This document shows positions 36,842-46,634 of a stretch of DNA of 64,000 nucleotides, one piece after another. A program made the position numbers and the translations under genes. The stretch comes from Promethearchaeota archaeon (GTDB lineage: Archaea > Asgardarchaeota > Lokiarchaeia > Sigyniarchaeales > SOKP01). The stretch is taken from assembly GCA_019058445.1 (NCBI GenBank), contig JAHPZA010000004.1:290084-354083 (forward strand). The letters run 5' to 3'. How positions within the stretch are numbered: the first letter of the stretch is position 1; every line of letters begins with the position of its first letter. The notes under the pieces were generated by a model. It did not search any database. It was not told the origin of the DNA and worked only from the letters and a program-made list of their open reading frames with translations.

Positions 36842-38329
36842 TTACTTTTCTTTCATTTTGGAATCTTTTGAGCCTGTAGTTAAAAACATGGGAGCAGTAG
36901 TTAAAAACAATAACATATTTGCATTTTTGATAGAAACTTTAGAAAAATTCTCAGTGTCATAATTTATTACATTATAGAAAAAGGATATTTTTGCTCTTTT
37001 AAAAATTTCGACGATCTCGAGAAAAGACTTATAGTTTAGTTTAATACCGAATGTTTCAGGAGATTCGTGTGCTGGAGAACCAGGAAAAATATGATAGGGT
37101 TCACTCATAATGGTTATTGGTTTGAAATTTGATGGGCCATATTTTAAAAGACATTTAGCTCCAAAATTAAAATCTTTAAGAACATCTATCCGTTTTTGAA
37201 ATGGAAATCCTATAGTTAGCCAAATTCGTAGGGGGATTTGATATAAATTTGCATGTTTTATTAAAGTATTAATTTGACTTTTAGGAAAGCGAAATGTTGG
37301 GTCACACACTTTAGCTATTTTTTGGTGAACACGCGAGGATAATGTGCGAGGAGAAATGCTGATTGAGGAATATTTACGAGTAAATGTTTTGTGAAATATT
37401 TTCCACATCTCTTTAGGAAACGGTAACCTCCATATCTCTAAATCTCCGCTAATCTCAAATTTTTCTTTTTGAATTAAACCAAATAATCTTTTCCAATATT
37501 TTAAACTCGCTGGATATGTACCATGCCCGAAAAATAGGCTTTCGATTTTATACTTGCTAAGAAGATAACTAATATCTTCTACTACATTATTTGGATTTCT
37601 AAGTAAGACCTTATTTCGTCCAGAATTCCTCTGCTGAGCTCTTTGACCTCCTCCACAATACGGGCAATTATAAGGACATCCTCTTCCAATAGGGAGATTG
37701 TAAGAGATTCCCATAATTTTTCTGCTGTATTCGACATATTTTTTCGCATTCAGAAGTGATGATAAGTTTGAAAAATTTAATGTATCCAGAGACTTCGCAA
37801 TATATGAAAGAGAATTTACTTTAATGTGTTTAGATGAATCCCGATAAGTTAAATTGGGAACAGAATCTAAAGGTAGGTTTTGATTAACCTTTTTTATAAA
37901 TTTTAGAAGAGGAACTTCACCTTCTCCTCTAATAATTCCATCAATTACGCTATAATATTTTAAGATTTGATCATGATAGTATGAAGCACTAAAACCCCCA
38001 AGAATCACTTTTACATGAGGTTTTATCTTTTTTACAATTTTAGCAATTTCGATGGCGCCATGTGCATTATGAATCCAATGTAAATCGATTGCACATGCAT
38101 TAAAATCAATATTTTTAAGATAATCAGACAAATTCCAATTACGATTTAAATATTTTTCAAAGGGATAATTTACTATTTTAACCCCAAAGCCTTCCCTCTC
38201 AAGGAAATCGGAAATAGCAAAAATACCCATTGGAATAAAAATATATTCCCCACGTTTAAATCTGGCATGTTTATTATGGGGATTTAACACTCTAGGAGGG
38301 TGTATGAACAGGATATCGAAGTTTTTCAA
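36842..38329 (-). CDS. B12-binding-type radical SAM protein, paralogue 1
   Basis: The protein is 495 residues. The N-terminal domain begins DILFIHPPRVLNPH and holds CAIDLHWIHNAHGAIEIAKI and VILGGFSASYY; the cluster is GRGCPYNCPYCGGGQ. It is clearly related along its length to the gene at 42437 (for example the CAIDLHWI, GGFSA, CxYCGGG and NYDT segments), which is oriented the other way. The Gly-Gly-Gly after the cluster Cys is unusual. No relative with known chemistry is recognised. It is convergent with 35359 and within the inverted-repeat-bounded segment. Confidence 0.85.
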   Translation of the reverse strand: MKNFDILFIHPPRVLNPHNKHARFKRGEYIFIPMGIFAISDFLEREGFGVKIVNYPFEKYLNRNWNLSDYLKNIDFNACAIDLHWIHNAHGAIEIAKIVKKIKPHVKVILGGFSASYYHDQILKYYSVIDGIIRGEGEVPLLKFIKKVNQNLPLDSVPNLTYRDSSKHIKVNSLSYIAKSLDTLNFSNLSSLLNAKKYVEYSRKIMGISYNLPIGRGCPYNCPYCGGGQRAQQRNSGRNKVLLRNPNNVVEDISYLLSKYKIESLFFGHGTYPASLKYWKRLFGLIQKEKFEISGDLEIWRLPFPKEMWKIFHKTFTRKYSSISISPRTLSSRVHQKIAKVCDPTFRFPKSQINTLIKHANLYQIPLRIWLTIGFPFQKRIDVLKDFNFGAKCLLKYGPSNFKPITIMSEPYHIFPGSPAHESPETFGIKLNYKSFLEIVEIFKRAKISFFYNVINYDTENFSKVSIKNANMLLFLTTAPMFLTTGSKDSKMKEK

Positions 38330-38542
38330 AATTAGTATTAGAATTTTTGTTTAACACAGAATATTATTAAATTATGTGTTTAAAATATATAAATTTTAAT
38401 CTCTACATATCTATTTAAGTTTTTCACTATATAATATAACAAAAAACGCTATGTGCAAAAAATTTAAATAGGTCTAAAACAAAACTTTAAAACATCAATC
38501 CCTAATGAAAAATTAAAATATATATTATAATGATAATTTTAG

Positions 38543-39484
38543 ATGGACTATATGATAGAATTAATCTTTAGAATTGTATTTCCGTTAGTGTTAGTAGGAT
38601 TTATTGTAATTATCTTCATTAGTAGTCTTTCCAATAAAAATCCACATCATACGTTTATGGATTTTGATACTTTCCTAAAAGATTGGATCAAAGATCACGG
38701 AGTAGCTCATAAGGAGGAGGAATATTTTGCACAAATGAAAAAAGATCCTTCTGGAGCACTTTATATGCCTTTGACCTACAAAGGTGCAAAAATATTCATA
38801 AAATGGGGTTTTACTCCTAACAAAGTATCTTACTTAAATCTGATTTTCTCATTTTTCATATTTTATGGTGTGATAATGGCAGGTGAAGGCCATGCCCTTG
38901 ATTTACGTTCTCAACAACCATATTATGGCATTTGGTTTTTTGCTCTTGGATTTTTGGTACTTTTTACGGGAGTTATCGATGGAATTGACGGTGCAATTGC
39001 CAGGTTATTGGATATAAAGTCAAAAAGTGGCGCTTGGCTAGATAATGTGATTGATAGGATGAGTGATATATTATTATTAGTCTGTTTAATTCCAGGCAAT
39101 TTCCTAGTATTTTTAAATTACGGACTTGATTTTACATGGATGATTTGGACTAATATTTTCTTAATATTTCTTTATGAATATATGAGAGCAAGACATGAGG
39201 GTTTAGGGTTGCTTGAAACAAAACCCTTTGCTGGTGAAAGAGTGACGCGTATATTAATAATTGGCACATGTTTTTTGATTTATGGTATTTCGAGTTTCAT
39301 GATTGTAGTAACTGATTGGATTTACCCCTCTGCTACAGTAATCTGGCTTAATTCACATTATGCTGCAACAATTTGGTGTATGCTAATTTTCCAAGTTATA
39401 TTACTAGGTATAATGGCTATATCATCCCTACAATTAGCAAGATATAGTTTTAAACAACTAAAGAAAATGGATACTACTAACTAA
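38543..39484 (+). CDS. CDP-alcohol phosphatidyltransferase
   Basis: The protein is 313 residues with six or more membrane segments. The family motif D-x2-D-G-x2-A-R-x8-G-x3-D-x3-D is complete (DGIDGAIAR ... GAWLDNVID at about residues 148-173). The enzyme attaches an alcohol (for example inositol phosphate, glycerol phosphate or serine) to CDP-activated lipid. The N-terminal 80 residues include an extra membrane anchor and a soluble helical region not typical of the minimal enzyme. It lies between the radical SAM genes and the PCP_red fragments; a role in modified membrane lipids is inferred. Confidence 0.9.
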   Translation: MDYMIELIFRIVFPLVLVGFIVIIFISSLSNKNPHHTFMDFDTFLKDWIKDHGVAHKEEEYFAQMKKDPSGALYMPLTYKGAKIFIKWGFTPNKVSYLNLIFSFFIFYGVIMAGEGHALDLRSQQPYYGIWFFALGFLVLFTGVIDGIDGAIARLLDIKSKSGAWLDNVIDRMSDILLLVCLIPGNFLVFLNYGLDFTWMIWTNIFLIFLYEYMRARHEGLGLLETKPFAGERVTRILIIGTCFLIYGISSFMIVVTDWIYPSATVIWLNSHYAATIWCMLIFQVILLGIMAISSLQLARYSFKQLKKMDTTN

Positions 39485-39520
39485 ATTCTTTATTTTACAT
39501 AATTAATGAAATAAAAATCT

Positions 39521-39748
39521 TTGGAATGGGAAAAAGAGACAGAAGAACTATTTGAAGGAATAATAAATAAAATGCCTGAGGGATTTCGTCCTTCTGTAAA
39601 ACCAATAATAATTGAGGCGGCTAAAAGTAGATGTATCGAGCAAAATGGTGGTGCTCATATTAATGATACTGATGTTATTACAGGGATTTTTGATATTATT
39701 CCTGAAGCATTTAAGAGGTTAAAAAAAAATATTTTTAATTACCAATAA
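39521..39748 (+). pseudogene. Truncated PCP_red fragment B-like
   Basis: The 75-residue frame (MEWEKETEELFEG ... DIIPEAFKRL) matches the N-terminus of radical SAM enzyme B (MEWEPETEKLFAR ... DIIPEAFKSM) but starts at TTG instead of ATG and loses similarity after AFK, where the barrel should follow. No radical SAM part is present. It abuts the right arm of the inverted repeat. It could be a functional stand-alone PCP_red protein, but truncation by rearrangement is more likely. Confidence 0.6.
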
Positions 39749-40020
39749 AATGAAAAAAAACTTCTTAACGAAGTAAAGCAATAATTAAATTTTATACTTA
39801 TTATAGCTTTTAGTTTCTATTATTCTTACACTTTTTTTAACAAAAATTATACTATTATTATCTCTCTTACAAAAATGACAATTAAAAGCATGAAAAAATT
39901 CAAAAAGTAATAATACTAAATAGTTAATTAATCACTAAATTTATATAACCTAAATATTAAGATATTATTCTCGAAGATAAAACTCATTTAAAACTTCATT
40001 AACATTGGAGTGTTAAAGAT

Positions 40021-40803
40021 ATGAAAAATCATAATAAACTTGAAAAATTACAAGTTATTTTGATTTTAGTCTTTATTACTTCTTTTTTCCTTGTTTCTGT
40101 CATTTACATGTTTTTAACAGATATACCCATTTTGATTTCTTTATTCGATAGATATTTTACGTCAGGAAATTCTTTTTTTTTCCCATTTATACCTAATATT
40201 AGCCTTTTATGGTTTTTGCCAGAAAAATATCAAATAATAAATCTTACTTTTGGGCAATTGGTTGATATCTTCATTATTATTAATATAATTATCCATATTG
40301 ATTCTAGCGTTTATCATTATGTTAAAAATGTGTGCCTAAATAATGATACACGTTCATTCACTTTTTTAGATCTCTATATTAGAAATAATGCTGAATTACA
40401 TAGAAAGTCCCAAAAAACCGGTAGTTCAATCGAATCAGAGGATTGGTCAATGGGCGATATTGAATATATATATATCAATACAAAAAAAAATGGATTTTTG
40501 CGTAAAAGAATCAGTAATCTCTCTAACAATCATGGAAAAAAGGAAAGTTGCGTCAACATCAAGTGGCGCAACGAATTCTGTTTAAAAACGCACAATCTTT
40601 CTAATTTTCAACAAAAATTTTACTATTACTCTGCTTTTATAATATCCTCTTTTTATGGTTTAAAATATCATTGTCTTCCTCCCAATACTAATACTTCTCC
40701 TAATCTTTATGAATCTAAAACACAGGAGGATACTGAAATGAAAAAAAAATGTAATTTTTCTGAATATAAAAAAGTATTTTTAATCAATTCAATTAATAAT
40801 TAA
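40021..40803 (+). CDS. Small membrane protein, inverted duplicate copy
   Basis: The protein is 260 residues, the same length as its partner at 34288. The N-terminal half is closely similar (LEKLQVILILVFITSFFLVS; TSGNSFFFPF; HIDSSVYHYVKNVCL); the middle is less so. The end repeats the internal Met with its own AGGAGG site 8 bases upstream (40724-40729) and the short tail MKKKCNFSEYK to NSINN. The frame is intact, which suggests the copy is still expressed. Function unknown. Confidence 0.65.
   Translation: MKNHNKLEKLQVILILVFITSFFLVSVIYMFLTDIPILISLFDRYFTSGNSFFFPFIPNISLLWFLPEKYQIINLTFGQLVDIFIIINIIIHIDSSVYHYVKNVCLNNDTRSFTFLDLYIRNNAELHRKSQKTGSSIESEDWSMGDIEYIYINTKKNGFLRKRISNLSNNHGKKESCVNIKWRNEFCLKTHNLSNFQQKFYYYSAFIISSFYGLKYHCLPPNTNTSPNLYESKTQEDTEMKKKCNFSEYKKVFLINSINN
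40738..40803 (+). CDS. Possible separately translated 21-residue peptide, second copy
   Basis: ATG 40738 has AGGAGG 8 bases upstream and encodes MKKKCNFSEYK to NSINN, closely matching the copy at 34288-34353. It is followed after 34 bases by the truncated PCP_red frame, as the first copy is followed by the full radical SAM gene. It is in frame with the larger membrane protein, so it may not be separate. Confidence 0.33.
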   Translation: MKKKCNFSEYKKVFLINSINN

Positions 40804-40837
40804 GTTCAAAAAAAATGGAAAAATTAAGGTGAAAAGT

Positions 40838-40981
40838 ATGGAATGGAAAAAAAATATTGAAGAAATGTATGGAACCAACACAGAACAAGTTCCTGAAGCA
40901 TTTCGTGCGGCTGTAAAACCCATGTTGCGTGAAGCAGCTGATAAAACAGAAAAAAAGATAAAAGAGGTTTTGAGAGATTAG
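40838..40981 (+). pseudogene. Truncated PCP_red fragment A-like
   Basis: A 47-codon frame begins with the same AAGGTGAAAAGT leader and MEWKKNIEEMYG start as radical SAM gene A and matches it through MLREAADKT, then diverges into Lys/Glu codons and a stop. The radical SAM and SPASM parts are missing. It is the remnant left at the right arm of the inverted duplication. Confidence 0.75.
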
Positions 40982-41012
40982 TATCAAGGGAATTTTTTAT
41001 GGGTTTGTATGG

Positions 41013-42326
41013 GTGGTATTTTTCATTATTTTACACTTAAATTTTCCACCCTCTTGGTCGTCCGGAACAAAAACGGCAATTGACACTTTCTTTGCTGATC
41101 CTTTAACTTATTGGTGGTTTATATTTCCGTTTATTGGACTAATGATTCTATTGGGATTTATTATTTACTATGGAATATATTTTCTAGCATCGTTTGGTGG
41201 TGGTTATCGAGTTAAAATTCCATATTATGCAAATATAAGTATCTTAATTGCTTCTAAAAATGAAAAAATATTATTAGAGAGAACCTTAAATTCCATTATA
41301 AAATCAAATTATCCTATGGAAAAAATACAATTAGTCATAATAACAAGCGGATCAACAGATGATACTACTGAATATTGTCAAAGATTCGCAAGAGAGCATA
41401 AATCATTAAGCATAGAGGTTTTATCAGAGAATCTTCCAAAAAAGGGAAAACCTCCAGCTCTAAATTATGGTTTAAAATATGTTGAGAATGATATTATTAT
41501 CCTTTATGACTCAGGCTGCATTTTAGAACCGGATACATTAAAGAATTTAATAGCACCATTTCGAGATGAAAAAATTAATGCGGTTATTGGCCCCGTATTA
41601 GTCAAAAATTGGAAAGATAACAAGTTAACCAGAGGTATTTATTTTGATTATGCCTATATGTCCGGTGGTGGACAACTCTTCGAAACTAAAAATAGATTAG
41701 GAGCATCAGCTTATTCATTTGGAAGAAATTTTGCAGTTTCTACAAGATATATTCGTAAATATGGAGGTTTTAATGAAGATTCAATGACCGAGGATCTTTA
41801 TCTCTCAGTGCTTTTAAATTTAGATGGAGTTAAGATTCATTTTTCACCTAAAGCAAGAGTTTATGAATATGTGCCAAATAAATGGGAAATTTTGGTTAAA
41901 CAGCGCACACGATGGATTGCAGGATATACTTATGATATGCCGCAATTAATGGCAATGGAAGGCAAAGACAAGAATGGGAAATCAATAATTATTTCAAGAA
42001 ATATGACTATGACTGTAATTGGAAATATGGATACATGGATTCCTATTATAATCGGATTTGCAATATTTTATTTTATAATCGGTGAATATTATTTACTAAG
42101 TTGGACAATATTATGTTTATTCTTTCAATTTGGCTTTTTATTTAATGCTTTGCGTAAATATGCTGATAGTCATTATAGTCTATTATTCTTTTTTCCAATA
42201 AGTGCTTATATTCATCTATTTATGTTTACATGTCAGTTTAAACTTCCTAAAGAATTAAGCTGGGAAAAAACCCCCATGATTTTAGAAAGACAAGAAGCAG
42301 AAATTAAAGCATTGTCCAGTCAATAG
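41013..42326 (+). CDS. Membrane GT2 glycosyltransferase
   Basis: The protein is 437 residues and starts at GTG, which is the only plausible start in frame. One N-terminal and about three C-terminal membrane segments flank a GT-A domain with ILIASKNEKILLERTLNSI, the metal-binding DSGC (in place of DxD), EDLYLSVLL and the QRTRW motif (Q-x2-R-W) of processive enzymes. It would add sugars to, or extend, a surface glycan from an activated donor. It follows the inverted repeat and precedes a B12-type radical SAM gene. Confidence 0.88.
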   Translation: MVFFIILHLNFPPSWSSGTKTAIDTFFADPLTYWWFIFPFIGLMILLGFIIYYGIYFLASFGGGYRVKIPYYANISILIASKNEKILLERTLNSIIKSNYPMEKIQLVIITSGSTDDTTEYCQRFAREHKSLSIEVLSENLPKKGKPPALNYGLKYVENDIIILYDSGCILEPDTLKNLIAPFRDEKINAVIGPVLVKNWKDNKLTRGIYFDYAYMSGGGQLFETKNRLGASAYSFGRNFAVSTRYIRKYGGFNEDSMTEDLYLSVLLNLDGVKIHFSPKARVYEYVPNKWEILVKQRTRWIAGYTYDMPQLMAMEGKDKNGKSIIISRNMTMTVIGNMDTWIPIIIGFAIFYFIIGEYYLLSWTILCLFFQFGFLFNALRKYADSHYSLLFFFPISAYIHLFMFTCQFKLPKELSWEKTPMILERQEAEIKALSSQ

Positions 42327-42436
42327 CTACTGTAAATAATTAATTCAGATAATATAATTAATTTTTTATTCCTTAGTTTTTAATTAATATTAAAAATATA
42401 CGTATTCAAATGATCTAAAAAAGAACAGGTAGTTTT

Positions 42437-43942
42437 TTGAAATCTATTGATATTTTGTTTTTGCATCCTCCAAGAATTTTTGCAAAAGATTATCTTGAAG
42501 TGAGAAGTGCCTTTGCTATGTTGCCTGTAGGGCTTGTAGCTCTGGCAGATTATTTAGAACAAAACGGCTATTCTACCCGTATTTTGAACATTCCGATGGA
42601 AATTCATTTTAACAAAAATTTTCGTCTCTCAGAGTATTTAAAATCAGTTGACGTTAAAATTTGTGCTATTGATTTACATTGGATTTTGAATGCGTTTGGT
42701 GCCATTCAAACCGCAGAAATCGTTAAGAAATTTAATTCCAACATAAAGACGATTGTTGGTGGATTTAGTGCTACTCACTTCCATGAAGATGTGATTAATT
42801 ATCCTTCAATAGATGTTGTTGTACGAGGAGAGGGGGAGTATCCACTTCTACAACTGGTAAATCATTTTCTAAAAGGAAGTCCTCAAATGAAAGAGATCCC
42901 AAATATCACTTTTAAACAGAATGGGAAAATATATCAAAACCCAGTGAAATATATCGCAGAAAGTCTTGACTTCCTGAATTTTAGTCGTATGGAATTGATG
43001 GAAAATTGGAAAAATTATACAAAAATGATTCCATCCATCAGTATTATGATGGGACGTTCTTGCCCGTTTAAATGTGGATATTGTGGAGGTGGAAACGATG
43101 CGTATTATAAGCTGCATAAAAGAAGAAATGTGATTTTGAGAGATCCAAAACTTATTGTTGAGGATATTGTTCATTTGAAAAATCTCTATCCTAAATTAAA
43201 ACTCATCGATTTAACTCATGGATATTATCCCGGGATACATCAATTTTGGATGGATCTATTACATTTTATTAAAAACGAAAAGGTTGATCTAGGAGCAATA
43301 TTCGAAGCTTGGGATTTACCAGTAAAAGATTCCTTTTTAAAAGAAGCAGTTAAAACTTTCAATGCTAAAATGTCATTCTTAAATTTTTCCGTGCATTCAT
43401 TTTCAGAACGAGTACGGAAATCCTTTGTAAAGCTTGGAGACCCTAAGTTCAGTTTTTTAAATACTGAAGTGTACAATTTAATTACAAAATGTGGTAAGTA
43501 TTACCTGCCTTTAGTTCTTTGGTTAACTGTAGGCAACCCATATGAGACAGTCCAAGATGTATTGATAAATCTCAAACACCTTTTAAAAATTACCAAAGAT
43601 TATATTCTTAGGAATAAGCAAGCGATTTTATTTATCAATACCGCAATTTTAATAAGTCCAAGCAGTCCAGCATTTTTAAACGAAAAGAAATTTGGAATAG
43701 ATATTAAAGTCAAGAATTTCCGGGATTTTTACAGTCTATTTAGAGATCTTCGCTATTCCATGGGTTTTTTAGATGATCCTGTTAATTATGATACTATCTA
43801 TTTATCTAGAAGAAAAATTAAAATTTTAAATAATGTTTTTCAAGGAATTAGTATCCTTCCCATAATCCTTTCCCTCATTAACCTTAAAACTCATATAAAT
43901 ACACAAATAAGAAAATTAAAAATTCAAAATAGAAAACAATGA
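42437..43942 (+). CDS. B12-binding-type radical SAM protein, paralogue 2
   Basis: The protein is 501 residues and starts at TTG. It pairs with the gene at 36842: DILFLHPPRIFAKDY, CAIDLHWILNAFGAIQTAEI, VGGFSATHFHED and GRSCPFKCGYCGGGNDAYY. The Gly-Gly-Gly after the cluster and the NYDT segment near the end are shared. The last 40 residues are hydrophobic then Lys-rich (IKILNNVFQGISILPIILSL), suggesting a membrane contact. Orientation is opposite to its paralogue. Substrate unknown; a lipid is reasonable given the neighbours. Confidence 0.85.
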   Translation: MKSIDILFLHPPRIFAKDYLEVRSAFAMLPVGLVALADYLEQNGYSTRILNIPMEIHFNKNFRLSEYLKSVDVKICAIDLHWILNAFGAIQTAEIVKKFNSNIKTIVGGFSATHFHEDVINYPSIDVVVRGEGEYPLLQLVNHFLKGSPQMKEIPNITFKQNGKIYQNPVKYIAESLDFLNFSRMELMENWKNYTKMIPSISIMMGRSCPFKCGYCGGGNDAYYKLHKRRNVILRDPKLIVEDIVHLKNLYPKLKLIDLTHGYYPGIHQFWMDLLHFIKNEKVDLGAIFEAWDLPVKDSFLKEAVKTFNAKMSFLNFSVHSFSERVRKSFVKLGDPKFSFLNTEVYNLITKCGKYYLPLVLWLTVGNPYETVQDVLINLKHLLKITKDYILRNKQAILFINTAILISPSSPAFLNEKKFGIDIKVKNFRDFYSLFRDLRYSMGFLDDPVNYDTIYLSRRKIKILNNVFQGISILPIILSLINLKTHINTQIRKLKIQNRKQ

Positions 43943-43989
43943 GTAATAAACCTTGTTAGATTTAAAAATTAGATTATTCTTTAATCGAT

Positions 43990-44775
43990 TTATTCCTTAT
44001 CTTTTTTAGTAAGAACATGACCATATTTCCATCGAGCAAGTGCTTCAATTGGATAATTATTTAAATTTAATCTACGAAGAACAAAATTAAATAAGCTAAT
44101 GAGAAATACTGCGAAAATCAGGCTTACTATAAGTCCTAGAATACTAATATTAAGGATGTAAATGTATGAATAAATAAACAAAATTCCAAGTATTCCATTG
44201 ACAATTAGCATATAATGAATAAAATCAGTCATTTTGTTTGAATTGATAATATGTCGCTTCATAATACCCTCAATCCCGAACTCGAAGTTGATAAAAATAC
44301 TGAAAAAAGCAATTATTAATATAATTTCTGAAATCTGAGAAATTAGATTTGGAATCATAAAATAAACTGACAATGGAAAAGACGTAATAAAATAAGTGGA
44401 ATAATGTTCCCTATAAAGTGAATGTTGATAAAAAAAGAAGTTTATCAATGCAAAATCAATCGCTATAGCACAAACTGGAGCAGTTTTTGCAGGATTTGTA
44501 TCAAGAACGTGGAGTATAAAAATAAAGGCATATATGGAAAAAATTGCCATACTTAGGTTTAATATTACAAATGACACAAATAGAATTGAAAGAAAAATTT
44601 GTAAGCGTGATGGTATTTTAGTGTTAGTTGGAGGAACTGGGAAGGGGAATTTTAATGGGTAAAAAAACACTTCATATAGCCATACAAATTCAAGGAAGAT
44701 AATAACAAATGTTAAAGTACTGAAAAATTGAAGCTGTAAACAAAACACAATCCAGTTTTTTGATTTTACATTCAT
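43990..44775 (-). CDS. Uncharacterised polytopic membrane protein
   Basis: The protein is 261 residues with about six hydrophobic segments and a short hydrophilic tail (RWKYGHVLTKKDKE). No conserved catalytic motif or transporter signature is seen. It is 26 bases after a zinc-ribbon membrane protein gene on the same strand, so the two probably form an operon. No function assigned. Confidence 0.6.
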   Translation of the reverse strand: MNVKSKNWIVFCLQLQFFSTLTFVIIFLEFVWLYEVFFYPLKFPFPVPPTNTKIPSRLQIFLSILFVSFVILNLSMAIFSIYAFIFILHVLDTNPAKTAPVCAIAIDFALINFFFYQHSLYREHYSTYFITSFPLSVYFMIPNLISQISEIILIIAFFSIFINFEFGIEGIMKRHIINSNKMTDFIHYMLIVNGILGILFIYSYIYILNISILGLIVSLIFAVFLISLFNFVLRRLNLNNYPIEALARWKYGHVLTKKDKE

Positions 44776-44801
44776 TTTTTCAGTTCTTATTATTTGTATT
44801 G

Positions 44802-45272
44802 TTATATGCTTAAAACGATCAAAAATATGATTGTAAAAATAATATCAACCACTAATAATATTGTATTGATAACAATTCCGAAAATGACAAAAACACTCCC
44901 AGTTTTTTCAACAGGATTTGATGGTTCAAGATCCGCAGCTTTCTTACAATGTTTCTTAGCAGAAAGTCCTAAATTTAATCCTACTATATGAATTATCAAG
45001 AGTATAATCGAACCTATAATCCTAAGTATGATGATCACAATTAATCCAATTACAGCTGTAGCTATTGCCATAATTAAGGATGCTAATGCAAAGCCTAAAC
45101 ATTTATTTGAATGAGGGTTAGGTCTTCCAACATTCTTTTCAATTGTTTGGACTGGAGGAATTATATCAATTTTTGATTGAGTTTCAACAATATTTGAAAT
45201 TTGACTTCCGCAATTTGGGCAAAAATTTAGGGCATTATCGTCTAAATTAGTACCACAGTGTGGACAATACAT
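44802..45272 (-). CDS. Zinc-ribbon membrane protein
   Basis: The protein is 156 residues. A zinc ribbon opens it (YCPHCGTNLDDNALNFCPNCG, with two CxxC pairs), then two membrane segments: one long (about 68-100, Ile/Val-rich) and one at the end (about 125-155). This architecture is common in archaeal and bacterial membrane regulators of unknown role. The next gene on the strand is another membrane protein 26 bases away. Confidence 0.75.
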   Translation of the reverse strand: MYCPHCGTNLDDNALNFCPNCGSQISNIVETQSKIDIIPPVQTIEKNVGRPNPHSNKCLGFALASLIMAIATAVIGLIVIIILRIIGSIILLIIHIVGLNLGLSAKKHCKKAADLEPSNPVEKTGSVFVIFGIVINTILLVVDIIFTIIFLIVLSI

Positions 45273-45424
45273 GATTTTTTCTTCCGTAAGTTTCTTTCAA
45301 CTAGACTCGCTTATTAAAAAGTAATTATATTCATATTTAAATTTTTATTTCCTATTAAGATACGATTAAAAGAAAGTTAATAACGATGGATACTTATAAA
45401 ATTCTTGTTATTAATTTTGCCAGT

Positions 45425-46510
45425 TTAATACTTTTTATTTATCTCTCTTTTTTCGGATTCAGTAAATTGGCGCACAACTTTAGCAGGGGCACCATAAGCT
45501 ACTGAATATTCCGGGATATCGTCTGATACGATTGATCCTGCTCCGATTATGGATCCCTTACCAATTGTGACCCCCGGTAATATAATGGAATATGCTCCTA
45601 TTCTCGCATTCTCACAAACTTTAATAGGTCCAAAACTGAAGCTGCCATGCTTTACATTCATTACGTTGTGGGTTAATAATTGAACTCCAATGCCACAGCC
45701 ACTTCCATCTTCAAATTCAATCAATTCTGGCAAAAGGGGATCGGGTATCGATCGTGATGAGATATGGCAATTTCTTCCGATTTTCATTCCAATAAATCGA
45801 AATAACGCAATCCTGGCTCGTGGCCATCCGATCAAATACGTAATGATCATAGAAAATAAATGATTAAATGCACCTTTCACAAACCAGGATATGGAAAAAC
45901 CTTTATTCCGTAGATATTTAGCAATAATAAGAATTGGTATGGGAGTGAAGATATGCTCGTCAGTATCAATATCAATGTAAGTAATTTTTCCTTTAGTTTT
46001 AATTTCAAATTCCGGTCGACTTTGGTGCCACATTTTTCTAGCTTTAACTAAATCCTTCAGAAACATATAGAAATCTACATTTACTAACAATAGGATTAAA
46101 CTAAATATAAAAATAAAGGGTAAGAAGAGAAAAAATAGCATTAATCTAGTATTAAGTGTAAGATCTTGATTAAATAATATGCTAAAATACGCATACAATA
46201 GTCCTATTAAAATAATTATCGTGAATCCTAGAAAACTAGAGACATATATTATTGAACCGCTTAATTGTCTATTTTTTGCTAAATTATAACCTAAGATAAA
46301 CAAAAACAACAAAATAACAAAAGCAATAAAAATTCCGCCATAGATAAAGATACCTAACTCATGGAAAATTAGTACCAACCAATGCATAAGATAATTATAA
46401 AGTGCATCTATCCATGGATTTGAATAAAATATTCGAGTGAATATAAATAAGATGATAAATAACGAATTGAAAACAAATAGAATAGATAATAATATAAATC
46501 TTTTTTTCAT
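45425..46510 (-). CDS. Membrane protein with hexapeptide (LbetaH) acyltransferase domain
   Basis: The protein is 361 residues. The first 150 residues contain four hydrophobic segments; the C-terminal part (about 235-350) is a left-handed beta-helix transferase (GRNCHISSRSIPDP; GCGIGVQLLTHNVMNV; GAYSIILPGVTIGKGSIIGAGSIVSDDIPE). His in LLTHNVM is the likely catalytic base. These transferases acetylate or acylate sugars. The N-terminal membrane fusion suggests modification of a membrane-linked glycan. Flanking genes encode glycan enzymes. Confidence 0.85.
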   Translation of the reverse strand: MKKRFILLSILFVFNSLFIILFIFTRIFYSNPWIDALYNYLMHWLVLIFHELGIFIYGGIFIAFVILLFLFILGYNLAKNRQLSGSIIYVSSFLGFTIIILIGLLYAYFSILFNQDLTLNTRLMLFFLFLPFIFIFSLILLLVNVDFYMFLKDLVKARKMWHQSRPEFEIKTKGKITYIDIDTDEHIFTPIPILIIAKYLRNKGFSISWFVKGAFNHLFSMIITYLIGWPRARIALFRFIGMKIGRNCHISSRSIPDPLLPELIEFEDGSGCGIGVQLLTHNVMNVKHGSFSFGPIKVCENARIGAYSIILPGVTIGKGSIIGAGSIVSDDIPEYSVAYGAPAKVVRQFTESEKREINKKY

Positions 46511-46634
46511 TTTAACAATTCAAATTTAAAACTTTTATAGAATAATAAAAAATCATCTTTTAATAATAAATACATTTTTGATAATTAAAAGAATCATTTA
46601 TAAGCTCAATAACCAATCTACTTAAAAAATTAAA

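Larger units (their letters stand above)
39780..40949. repeat. Inverted repeat, right copy (about 1.17 kb)
   Basis: This is the opposite-orientation counterpart of 34143-35312. It contains the upstream region, the membrane-protein gene at 40021 and the first 37 codons of a PCP_red domain, after which similarity stops. The arms enclose 35313-39779 (about 4.5 kb). Equal arm lengths and conserved gene content argue for one duplication-inversion event. Confidence 0.7.

Noticed and set aside
35313..39779. Mobile element bounded by inverted repeats
   Set aside because: The arms contain a membrane-protein gene and PCP_red remnants, and no transposase, integrase or target-site duplication is seen, so an inverted duplication explains it better.
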